Assembly (NCBI GenBank): GCA_015179025.1
Contig: WHUX01000047.1
Coordinates: 1-64,000 of the forward strand
Length of the DNA: 64,000 nt
Source of the DNA: Terfezia claveryi
Taxonomy: Eukaryota > Ascomycota > Pezizomycetes > Pezizales > Pezizaceae
Direction of reading: 5' to 3'
Part shown: positions 12,550 through 22,799 of the stretch, one piece after another
Layout: each line of letters opens with the position of its first letter
Numbering within the stretch: position 1 is the stretch's first letter
Notes under the pieces: model-generated
Databases searched by the model: none
Told to the model about the DNA's origin: nothing
Seen by the model: the letters and a program-made list of their open reading frames with translations, nothing else
Made by a program: the position numbers and the translations under genes

Positions 12550-13015
12550 CCAGTTGAGAGAAGAGCCACAAAGAACATAAAGTGTCAGATATAAAATAGG
12601 TACCAAGCTAATATTAAGAGGGCATGTGTAGGGGTATATAGAGATAAGCAGAAAATTGTAACATATGGGATAGTATAAAAGTAGTTGATATGTCTGGATA
12701 TAGATTTGTTTATTTTTTCTGCTGAAGTTTGAGGGTACACATAGGGTGTATAAGAGGCAGTGGGAATTTGGTAGTATTTGAGGTGCAGAGCATATATTTT
12801 GAGGGTATGCATAGGGTACATAAGTGGGAGCAGAAATTTTGTAGTATGAATAAGGTACATAGGAGGTAGTAGGAATTTGATGGTGTACTAAGTAGAATGA
12901 AACTAGTTGCTATATTATGATGGAGAATTTTTTTTGCTGATATTAGAGGCATTTCTATATCTACCTCTAGTGAGCTAATGAGTGTCCAAAAAAGTAAAAA
13001 AAGGACGCCATATAG
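12550..13015. repeat. Degenerate 70 bp-class repeats
   Basis: Two to three imperfect copies of a unit with TTTGAGGGTAYRCATAGGGTRYATAAG, GGAATTTGGTAGTAT and similar blocks lie between about 12715 and 12900. They produce overlapping open frames on the minus strand that I do not consider genes. Confidence 0.5.
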
Positions 13016-13019
13016 TACT

Positions 13020-13136
13020 GAGACCAGTTAGAGAAGGAGAGCCAGCAGCAGCAGCAGGAGTAGGGGAAAGGCCAGTAGCTATAGTAAGGGTAGAAGAAGA
13101 AGGAGTAGAAGTAGGAGTAGGACTAGAAGCAATTCG
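13020..13136 (+). repeat. Low-complexity GTA/GCA triplet tract (left half)
   Basis: Purine-rich triplets (GTAGAAGTAGGAGTAGGA and similar). Read in frame they give a Val/Ala/Gly/Glu-rich peptide without stops. A very similar tract resumes at about 14055 on the other side of the small Mutator-like element, so that element probably split one tract. Confidence 0.6.
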
Positions 13137-13139
13137 GAT

Positions 13140-14046
13140 ATATCAATAGGCGCCTGTCACCTTTCCTATAGAGGAAAGGTAATAGTAGGGGTTTGTCTTG
13201 CTACTTTTTGAATGCAGACAAGAGGCTCATTATAACGAGTTATTATTATCTTGCCATTATCCAACTAACCAATACAACTATAAGAGTACTATATCAAGTA
13301 CCTATCAACATGAATTCCACATCAATACAAATACTATAGTAGCACGAATCCCCAAAATACTCTATCAACACAAGTACCATAGCTAGTAGCCATACTCCCC
13401 AAATTGTTTGATGGGACCTGATACTATTAATTTGGATTACAAAGACCTAGAGCTGCTACAGGATTGTGGAACAGATACATTATGAAAGCGCTTCCTGGAT
13501 TGGTTATTAAAGGGAGTTCTAGTGTATAGGCATAACTTTCTAAAATATCCGTAAAGCTAGTATATTACTTGAAGTGATTATAAATGAATATGAATATAAT
13601 AAAGAAAACCAATAAACAAGCAGATATCACAAACCCATCCTAAAGTATGTAAAAAGCAAGTAAATCTAAATGAGCTTCACATCGGGACGTGATATTGCTT
13701 ACAAGGTGTGGTATTAAAATATATAAGTTAGATGATAGGTAAGGGATTGAGCTCAAGGGAGGCAATAGTGCTAATTTCCTAGTACTCCACTTACAGCTCC
13801 AGAAAGTGAATTATGATATGCAATAAGTAGTAATAGATTAGTTCAAGTTATCCAGGGTACGATTATGTAAAAGAAACCTTTGAGTAGATGCTGAATGTCA
13901 GGAAGTTTGCAACTTAAAGACAATAATATTACTTGTCATAACAAGCCCCTTTTGTGTACTCTAAAAGAGTAAGGTATTCAAGACTAGCTTCTCTTATTAC
14001 CTTGTCTCCATAGGAAAGGTAATAGGCCTCTGTCGATATGTCCAAA
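13140..14046. mobile_element. Small Mutator-like inverted-repeat element
   Basis: The left end (about 13157-13250) reads CCTGTCACCTTTCCTATAG... through CTTGCTACTTTTTGAATGCA to ACGAGTTATTATT. The right end (about 13925-14030), read on the minus strand, gives CCTATTACCTTTCCTATGG... to TTATGACAAGTAATATTA. These are decayed inverted repeats of about 100 bp. The left end also resembles the 100 bp ends of the element at 29038-30120 (shared CCTATAGAGGAAAGG, GAATGCAGA/GGATGCAGA and ACGAGTTATTATT). No transposase is preserved inside. GATATATC to the left and GATATGTC to the right are candidate, imperfect target duplications. Confidence 0.6.
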
Positions 14047-14054
14047 TCACTTCT

Positions 14055-14250
14055 ATAGGACCAGGAGCAGTAGCAGCAGCAATAGTAGTAGTAGCAGGAG
14101 CAGGACCAGAAGTAGGGGGAGGACCAGGAGTAGTGATAACAGTAGCAGCAGCAGCCAAAGTAGGATTAGAAGCAAGAGGAAAAAGAGAAGTAGTAGCAAT
14201 AGTAGAGGTAGTAGCAGGTAGAGGGGTAGTAGGAGAAGAAGATGTAGGTA
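14055..14250 (+). repeat. Low-complexity GTA/GCA triplet tract (right half)
   Basis: Continuation of the Val/Ala/Gly-rich triplet tract (GTAGCAGCAGCAATAGTAG and similar) after the element at 13140-14046. It could be the remnant of a low-complexity protein tail, but no gene can be supported. Confidence 0.55.
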
Positions 14251-14834
14251 CCCAATAATTATTCTCTTGTATTAGTATACCATATATTATTTAGTAGAAG
14301 GTTTACTATTACTGAGGATAAAATATATAGTTACAAGAATGACCAGAATATAAGGAGATTTATATTAATAGTCGAAGAGGGACCACTATAATATTATATT
14401 ATTCCAGTTTAGATGTTAATTACCAAGAAACATAGATACCCGAATGCCTGACAGCTAAGGTAAATATTAGAATCTTTAGTAAATTAGGTTCTGGTACCTA
14501 ACTTTCTACTAGTTGAATACTATCCCACTAGCCAAGTTTTTTTTTTAGGGAATATTTAGAGTATTTGGTTTTACTTTGAAGAGTTTTTTTTTTTTTCTTT
14601 CTATGATTGGTTGTTTAGTTGTATAAATTAATTTACGGGGGATTATTGATAAACTCAAGTAAGGTTAAGAAGGACTTTTCAGGTTTTGTAGGATATAGGA
14701 AGGATTTTTATTATAGTCATAGTGATAGATCTTGTGATTTATTTTAGATATATTAATATATTTCTTAACTGATATTTGGGTGAAGATTTGGTTTGGCTAT
14801 ATAGTACAGATTGCTAGTATTGTTCATCAATAGG

Positions 14835-15125
14835 TAGAAGCAATCTGTGATAGTGCAAGCAATCTGTGATAGTGCAAGCAATCTGTGATAGTGCAAGTAA
14901 TTCATAATAGTACAAGCAATCCATAATAGTGCAAGTAATCTATAACAGTGCAAGCAATCCATAATAGGCAATCTGGCATAGTGAAAGAAGTAAGGAATTC
15001 ATAATAGTATAAAGAATCTGTACAAGCAATTGGGCATAATATATACAATCTGTGATAGTACAAGGAATCCATGATAAGTCAAAGTATCTGTGATAAACAA
15101 TCCAGTAGTATACAAGCAATATATG
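14835..15125. repeat. Minisatellite, period about 20 bp
   Basis: Tandem copies of CAAGCAATCTGTGATAGTG, regular between about 14838 and 14965 and then increasingly disordered. Variation between copies is mostly C/T and G/A, in line with the surrounding transition bias. Confidence 0.85.
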
Positions 15126-15397
15126 AAGGTAAAAAAAATTAGTTATATAAAGACAACTAAGATATAAGAGAGCAGAATGAGGATATTAAATGTAATAAGA
15201 TTTTAGAACAGTCAGGCCAAAACAATAAAAAAAAAAAAGGAAATAGGGTAAGCTTGGCAAGTAATCTATAGATTATTGATTAATTACAACTCGAGTTGTA
15301 GGATAGGAAAGCTGACTCAACAAGTTGTTGAGACCTCAAAACTCACTTACTGAAGTAGGTCTTAATGACTAGGTCCAAGTTGTATATACCCTATAGT

Positions 15398-16058
15398 ATA
15401 CACTACTAATATCTAAATAAAGTTATTCAAGTATCAAATTAAGAGATTAATATACTAGTTAAGTAAGAGATTTGATAGTCGAATAAAATTGTTCAAATAT
15501 TAAATAAGCAAAAGATTTTAATAGTTAAATAGAGTTATTTAGGTATTAAATAAGTAAATAATTTTAATAGTTGAATAGAATTGTTTAGATATTAGAATGA
15601 GAAAAAGATAAAGAAATAATAGTCAAATAAAGTTGTTCAGGTATCAGAATAAGGAAAAAGTAAAGAAATGATAGTCAAATAGACTTGTTTAGGTATCAAA
15701 ACAAAAATATATAATATAATAGTTAAATAAACTTGTTCAGATATCAAAACAAAAATATATATATTAGTATAATAGCTATTTTGAAACAAATTTATATAAA
15801 AGTTAGTTTTATTTATTAATAATAATATTATTATAATAAAAAGTAGAAGAATATAATTATTATAGGTTTTTATAAAGAAGGTTAAAGGAGGGGGTTTTCA
15901 AGGAGAAAAATAGAGATAAACTATATTTTTAGAGTATAATTTTACTTTTATAATCTTTTTATCTTTTCTTTTTTTCTAAGTTAGCAATACTATAAAACCT
16001 CTTACCTAATTCTTTAGTACATATTTTTCTATTAAGAATGAAGTGCTATTATATTAGT
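15398..16058 (+). repeat. Second, heavily mutated LTR copy
   Basis: Aligns by eye along most of its length with 9150-9680. It starts CTAATATCTAAATAAAGTTATTCAAG against CTAACACCTGAATAGACTTGTTCAAG and ends TTCTATTAAGAATGAAGTGC. Differences are dominated by C-to-T and G-to-A. The first 140 bp of the upstream LTR have no counterpart here. Gag-like remains follow directly, so this is best read as the 5' LTR of another element of the same family. Confidence 0.65.
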
Positions 16059-16079
16059 TCCTTTAATTAGAGAGCTTAT

Positions 16080-17240
16080 TACTAAATTATTATTATTAAA
16101 AGAAGAAAAAATAAAATAGAGAGCTCGAAAATAAAGTAGAAATATATAAGGTTATAAGAATAGTTAGTAGAAAGTTAATCAAAATATTATGAGAAAAATA
16201 GATATAGATAATAATAGTATAGATACTAATAGAAATATATAAAGATTTGAAGAGAATCTAGAACTTAGAAAAAAAAAAAAGAATTATCAAATAAAAATAA
16301 AAAATAAAAAAAAGGATTAAAGTAATTCTCAAAAATAATAGAAAAAAGTAAATTTTTGGAACTGAACAATATAGTATCTAAGCTTAAGAGATAAGTAAAA
16401 AATAGAAAGAGAGTAAAAAGAGTAATAAAGAGAATTCTAATATAAGTAGTATATAGTTCTTAATTAATAACCTATTCTTATAGTAAAAAGTTAGAAAAGA
16501 TTTTAATTAAAATTGACTCATTTCTAGATAAAATAACTTCTAAAGAAGAGGGAGCCTATTATAAAGAGCTTAAGAAAAGCTCAAAAGTAGTAGAAAAGCA
16601 AATGGCAAGAGAAGAGAAAAATAGTCTTATAGTATTTTATAAAGTTCAAATTATAACCTTAGACCCAGTAGCTTTCTATTTTTTACCTAGTCAACAAAGA
16701 GTATTCTATTTTAATAAAATAAATATTACTGATTTCCTTACCAAGTAGAATAATCTTACAATTGAATAGATAAAAGAATAGAAGATTAAGAAAATTATTC
16801 AATACTTTATAACCTATATTTATAATTAGGATATGTTTTATTGATAAGTTACTTATCTTCAAGGTCTTGGACTTGTTGATATAGTTTATTATTTTAAGTT
16901 ATGAGAGTTTGAAGCTAGTTTATAATTACTATATCTTAGTCTAGTAGGGTAGTATAGATTAGGAGAAAAGTTCAAGTAGTATTTATGAAGATAGTCTGTG
17001 ATATTTATAGATGCTTTAATGGCCTTAATTGTCAAAGATTAAGTAGTAGAGTAATTTCTAGTAGAAATATAATTAAAGATATAATTGTAGTAGGCTGTAG
17101 TATACTCAATAGAATCTTGAGTTATACAATATAATATAATAGAGTTATAACTATAAGCATTCTAAGTCTTTTTATAGGTTCTACTAAATTAACTCTACTC
17201 AAGCTTCCTACCCTATTGGAACTATATAAGTATAGAGCTT
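16080..17240 (+). pseudogene. Gag-like remains of an LTR retroelement
   Basis: AT-rich sequence with dense stops in all frames. Reading through stops, one frame at about 16620-16900 gives FYFLPSQQRVFYFNKINITDFL followed by a W/E-rich stretch. This resembles the FxG-x-N-V-x-D-FL start of fungal Gypsy gag domains. Its position just after an LTR supports the reading. The rest is too decayed to assign. Confidence 0.4.
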
Positions 17241-18239
17241 TTTCCTTTTTTTTTTTTTCTAAAAAAAATAAAAAATAAAATTAGTTTCTTTATTATCTTT
17301 GTAAGAGTTTATAATTTACTTTGAATAGCTAACATATAAGACTATATAAAAACTAATATATATTTAAATACTTGATATCTATTATATTATACTATAGCTA
17401 AGTTGGCTATATACTTAGAACAAAATATATAGTCTAGTATAAGGGAATGAAATATTGATTATATTAGAAATAGAATTTAATATATAAGCTAAATTTTTAT
17501 ATAAATATAGCAGATCTATAAGAAAGTAATTTTAATATCAATATTACTCTATTCTAACTATGAGGATAATAACTAAATTTATAGCCAAACTAGAAGAAAG
17601 TTTAGTGAGAATTTAAATATATTATAATAATAGATTAGTTATGTTAATAGTTAGTCAAGGTAATACATACTAATATTATAATAATATATATATATCTAAG
17701 ATATAATTGAACTTATAAGTAGAAGTATGTTTTTTTTCGAAATTCAATGTTACCTATAGATGATAAAGCCAGTACTTATTATAACTAATAGATTTATGAG
17801 TCAATAATTACAAAGATTTCCTAAGAGAAGTCTACTAGATTAGTCTTAAAAAACTAAAGAGTTGTATATAAAAATCTGGGACTAGGGAGTATTTCTGCAA
17901 TATAGAAGCATATATAATATTGAGTTCCTATTAGTGGAGTATATATATAGTTAAGGAAGTAAACATAAACTCTTACCCACTCACTTAATCTATAGAATTT
18001 TATACCCTAGGTATACAGTATATTATAAAGTGATGTACTATCACTAGGATTTGCATTTACCTCTATATAATCCCTGCAAGTAGGGTAGCAGGGCTATATC
18101 TCAATATATAACTATTAGACTTCAACTGTTTGTTTTGTAAATTAGACTATAGGTATTAAAATAATACTTATGAGTATTTAGAGATATATAATGAGTTCTA
18201 TTAATAGTAATTGTTAGCTAATCAAGTAGTAGTCTAGAA
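17241..18239. other. AT-rich, TpA-rich mutated DNA without assignable feature
   Basis: Extremely TpA-rich sequence, presumably the remains of further mobile elements. No frame longer than a few dozen codons and no recognisable motif. Confidence 0.5.
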
Positions 18240-20176
18240 AATAAATAAGTTAAAGAAGTACATACAAAAAGATCTAGAGAAGGGTCTTTAAGAAGATTAC
18301 TTGAGACAAGCAGTTAATATAATGAATGATGGATACTATAAATCTTTAAAGCAAGTTGCAGAAGTATATGGAGTATATTATTAAATTCTATATAGAAGAC
18401 TCAAAGGGGGTACTTTTCAAAAGGCAGTATATATTAAATAACAACTTCTATTACTAGTAGATAAAAAGGTAATTATCTAGTAGATTATATGAATAGAAGA
18501 GTTTAGGTTTTCTCTTAGAGTTTTATATATTAAAGAAGTTATTGTACTACTTAAAGGTAGTAGTAGGGATTATAATAAGGAAATTGGCTAAAATTACCTT
18601 ACTTGATTTTTAGATCAATATTTAAACCTTATATCAAAGCTTAGTAGTACATTCAATAAATAGCATATAAAAGTAAGTGACCCTAATACTATCTAAACCT
18701 ATTTCTCTTATATATACTAAGCTTAAATAAAGTACAATATTACTGATACCAACATATACAATATAGATAAGAAAGAATTTTAGTAAGGGATATTAGATAA
18801 GGCAAAGATTATTTATATATAATAAAAGTATAGAATATTAAACAAAATAGCTATAGATGGTAATTGAGAATTAATTACTATTATAGAGATAATTTTTAAT
18901 AATAGGATTACACTTCCTCTACTTATAATATATAAGGGAATAAGCTATTATATAGGATAGTATTAATATCTTAACATAAATAAGTATAAAGACTAAAAGT
19001 TTTTATATATAAAGAGTAATTAGAATAATCGACAACTAAATATTAAGTAGTTGAAGTATTTTGACAGTATTACTAAGGCTTACCTTACCTCCTCCTAATA
19101 ATATAGACTCTTAATTTTAGATAGATATAAAATTTATATTTATATAAAATTTATTGAGTATTGTTTAGATTACCAGATTGTCTGCTACTATCTTCTATTA
19201 TACTCAATATATCTTTTATAACTTCTAAATATTGGACTCTTTAGTCTTCTATAGAAATATTATAGGAAGGAAGTTAATAAGTTAGTTAGGTATAGTAGTA
19301 TGGTAGTTAATAAGGAGAATTTTTTACTAATACTTATTAAAGCTTGAACACAAATATATACTAAGAAGAATATTATGTTTATATGGCATAGTAATAGCTT
19401 TATTCTATCTAATTCTTGCACTATACTTTTCAAACTTCCAATATATCATAAGGAGTTACAATAGTCACTTCTACCTCTACCAGTACTACCTATACTATAG
19501 AACTCTAAAGTATTACTATATAAAGTACAACAAGTAAAGCTCTTCTTCAAGTTAATAACTACTAGTACTATATCAATATCTACTTTAAAATAAACTAAAC
19601 TTACAGACCTAATTGATTTACTAGAATGTTTTGCAATTGCTACAGATCATGACCTTTGACTTAAGTGGGATACTAATAAAAAGTAGAAGAATATACAAAA
19701 GTTATTAGCTTCTATTAACTATTAGAAGTTGAGAGTACAAAACATGGGAGGTAAGGTAATGGATGGTGCTACCCTGAAGTTCTTGTATAAAGAAAAGCAA
19801 AGAATTGATAGTAAGAAGGCAGGACAAGGAGGGAAGGCCTGTGCACTTGCCAAGCTGAAATCCTGGAAAAGGAAGTAGGTTCAGTTTGAAGTTTCAGATG
19901 AAGAGTCAACCTTGCAATATATCAGTATTCTTACATCTGATACAACTGACTCAGGGAATGAGTTAGAGGACTGGGAGGATGATTTTTAATATTGATTTGG
20001 ATGGTTCATCTATAGGGTCATTTATTACTGTTGCAACTCCTGTTCCACGACGTTTGAGCAAGTTACCCCCCCCTACCCCCTCCACGCCTGTTCGCCAGGC
20101 TTCTACTCAGCCCCGACCATCATTTCCTGTCACTCCCAACCGCTATGTAACTAGATCTCGAGCCAATCGCAGGTAG
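18240..20176 (+). pseudogene. Pogo/Fot1-type transposase, damaged in its 5' three quarters
   Basis: Reading through stops, the frame follows the Pogo/Fot1 order: an N-terminal helix-turn-helix region with EVYGVYYQILYRRLKGG (about 18370-18410), then DDE core pieces YNID (about 18760), ITLPLLIIYKG (about 18910) and RLLILDRY (about 19110, where families carry LLILDGH). A C-terminal tail follows (KRKWVQF-like, EDWEDDF), then IDLDGSSIGSFITVATPVPRR after a one-base shift at about 19985, with an end at 20176. Stops before 19.74 kb are almost all C-to-T types, while the last 430 bp look unmutated and GC-balanced. Confidence 0.7.
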
Positions 20177-20230
20177 TTTAGTTTCCGGTGAAATTGATGC
20201 ATTTCCCGGTGATGGTGCATTACCCCGTGA

Positions 20231-20791
20231 TGTACTGTATTACTTACAGTTGCAGTCCTCGCTACCCTCGGCCTCACCACCGCCTCTACTGTAACGCCCA
20301 TCCTTGCACAAAATGGGTGCACCGAACAACCAAGCTAGAATGTCCAGAGTGGCTACAGTTACAATTTGTTCTTTCGCGTGTGGAGTATTGCTGGAAACAA
20401 GTCTTTCGAGCTCGAGGGCAATGGTGGGCAGACTGAGAGCCTGAGTACCCGGGAATGCTGTGGTGGTATGTTTGCAGTTCCTATGTTCATCGCCATCACC
20501 AGGCTAAATGTGAAAGCTGACAATCCGGACAGTGGCAATCCGGACAGTGGGCCTTCCATACGAAGGTAGGATACGCCCAAAACATTATTCGAAGCCCTGG
20601 CGCCTGACCTCTATCTCAATGGCTTGGGAAACTCATACAACGTGTGCCCTGAGGGGAATTGGGCCATTTATGTGAAGCTGTCTGGGCCAAAATTCAACGA
20701 CGACCAACCGGATGCCAATAGGTTGGTCTTGGGCAATAACCTGACTGGGTGGTGGGCAGTTGTATTTGGGTCATGCGCGGCCATAGGATAA
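20231..20791 (+). pseudogene. Broken gene for a small secreted protein
   Basis: One frame, opened by a TGA at 20228-20230, encodes a signal-peptide-like start (VLLTVAVLATLGLTTAST) and an AQNGCTEQ junction. It then gives a Cys/Gly-rich stretch with SGYSYNLFFRVWSIAGNKSF, then TPKTLFEALAPDLYLNGLG, and ends in LTGWWAVVFGSCAAIG before TAA at 20789-20791. Two in-frame TAGs interrupt it (about 20336 and 20567), and no in-frame ATG starts it. The second TAG sits in AGGTAGGA, so an intron there cannot be excluded. I do not recognise the family. Confidence 0.45.
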
Positions 20792-20879
20792 GAGTCTCTA
20801 AGAGCGCAAAGAGGTTTCAACAACCTTTGCGAGTGGTAGTGCAACCAGACTAGGGTAGATCTGGGTACCGTGCATCCTG

Positions 20880-22250
20880 GAGTTTACAGCTTTAACAAGA
20901 GCTTCTCTGCAATTCCCCGAAGGGGATTCCAGTGAACAAAAGTCAAGCTGGAGTTTGAAGAAGAGACTGACCTAATTGTACACCTACAAATATAAAGCAG
21001 TTAGTAAAGGCAGAGTAAGAAGAAAGGGCGTTCGAGTTAATCAAAATACATGTTAGTCCAGTTGAAACCTATTGAAGACACCTATAGCACACAAGTCAGT
21101 AAAAGCTATAGAAAAGAGCATTCGTGTTAAACAGACCTGTTAGTCCAGTCAAGTATTCGCCCTAGAGTGTCCACCTTATATCAGCAAGTCAGTAAAATCA
21201 TCGCAAAGAGATTATTCACTCCTAGTTGATTTACATATATGTTAGTGTAAGGAGATTTGACCTATAGAATTCACCTAATCAACATACAGGTCAGTTAAGG
21301 GCAAGGAGAAGGTTAAGAAGCAAGGCAGTTTGGTTGGTTCAACATACATGTTAGTCCATGGTGTCTATAAGGTTTTCATTACGGCTTTATCGGGCTTCTC
21401 CGTAATTCTCCGAAGAGGATTCCAGCAAGCTGGAGTTTGAAGAGGAGACTGACCTAAATGTATATCTACAAATATAAGAAGTTAATAATAGCTATCATTA
21501 GAGTAAGAAGAAAGGGCGTTCGAGTTAATCAACATACATGTTAGTCGTTAGTCCAGTCGAAAATTTCGACCTATTGAAGACCTAAAGCACACAAGTTGGT
21601 AAGAGCTATAGAAAAGAGTATTCGAGTTGAACAGACCTGTTAGTCCAGTCGAAGTCTCGGTCTATAGACACCTACAAACACAAGTTAGTAAGAGTTATAG
21701 AAAAGGGCGATCGGGTTGGACAGACCTGTTAGTCTATAGCGTCTACAGGCTTTTCGTTACGGCTTTACCGGGGCTTCTCCGTAATTCTCCGCAGAGGATT
21801 CCAGCAAGCTGGAGTTTGAAGAGGAGACCGACCTAATTGTACACCTACAAATATAAGAAGTTAGTAATAGGTAGAGTAAGAAGCAAGAGCGTTCGAGTTA
21901 ATTAGTACCTGTTAGTCCAGTTATTTCGACCTATTGAAGCCACCTAAAATCACAAGTTAGTAAGAGGTATAGAAATGAGCATTGGAGTTGAAGAGACCTG
22001 TTAGTCCAGTCGAAGCTTTCGGCCTATTGAAGACACCTAAAACCCACAAGTTAGTACCTAAGGGCTATAGAAAAGGATATTCGAGTTTAATAGACCTGTT
22101 AGTCCAGTCTGGATTGCTGTTAGTCCGGTCGAAGTCTCGATCTATAGACTACTACAAACACTGCAGTCAGTTAGGCAAACACACGAAAGAGAAACCAAAA
22201 CACCCAAGTTAAATCAAGTCACATACCTGTTAGTCCTTGTTCAGTGCATG
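20880..22250 (+). repeat. Higher-order tandem array
   Basis: Three long units begin near 20889, 21395 and 21770 with GCTTCTCYGYAATTCYCCGMAG, then AAGCTGGAGTTTGAAGA, then ACAAATATAA and GGGCGTTCGAGTTAATCA. Between them are shorter subunits of about 90-110 bp built on ACCTGTTAGTCCAGTCGAAG, CCTATTGAAGACACCTA, CACAAGTTAGTAAGAGCTATAGAAAAG. Subunit number differs between the long units. Open frames in the array are the repeat read as protein. Confidence 0.85.
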
Positions 22251-22490
22251 AGGAAGAGCGAGAAAGGACAAGATGTAAAGAAATCGGTCAGTATGGTTAG
22301 AGAGAATAGAGGAAGAGACGGAGAGAAGGGGGGGAAGGAGAGTATTTATACAGTTGGATAGGTGCTTCAGCTATGGTTGATTAGACAGTTTGCGGGGTTG
22401 TGTACGGCGCTAGAAAACTGAAGGGCCGCAGCCCTAAACCTGAGGTAATGGGAGGTTTGTGTGCAAAACAGGTAGTCTCGTGCCCAGACC

Positions 22491-22545
22491 TAGTCTGGTT
22501 GCACGACTGTGGCCCCTTAAGGAGGGGCTAGTGCAAGCCAGACTA
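22491..22545. mobile_element. 55 bp palindromic mini-element (TAGTCTGG family)
   Basis: Starts TAGTCTGGTTGCAC and ends GTGCAAGCCAGACTA, which are inverted copies with one extra base. The centre GGCCCCTTAAGGAGGGGC is itself nearly palindromic, so the whole unit folds into a hairpin. Outer bases are TA on both sides, as in TA-target elements. Related pieces occur at 20846, 22593, 22719, 22768, 53295, 56865, 61681-61835, 61897, about 62140-62182, 62331 and 63105. Confidence 0.6.
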
Positions 22546-22799
22546 CTGTGGCCCAGACTCTCAGAGAGGATTTCGAAACAGGCCTATGGATCTAGTCTGG
22601 TTGGCACCTATGGATCTATAGCAACTGAGCCCGAGAACCTTCTGGAAGCTGGAGGGAGCCTGGCTGAAACGCAACTAGAACCAAGAGCGCGCCACAACTA
22701 TGTACGAGAATCAAACACTAGTCTGGTTGATCAAACACCTACTCTGCTTTCAAACATCACCTCTCGCTAGTCTGGCGCGGACTACACACTGCAAAGTAT

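Noticed and set aside
22459..22770. 103-codon plus-strand frame
   Set aside because: Runs through the palindromic mini-element copies; the apparent protein is the repeat motif translated.
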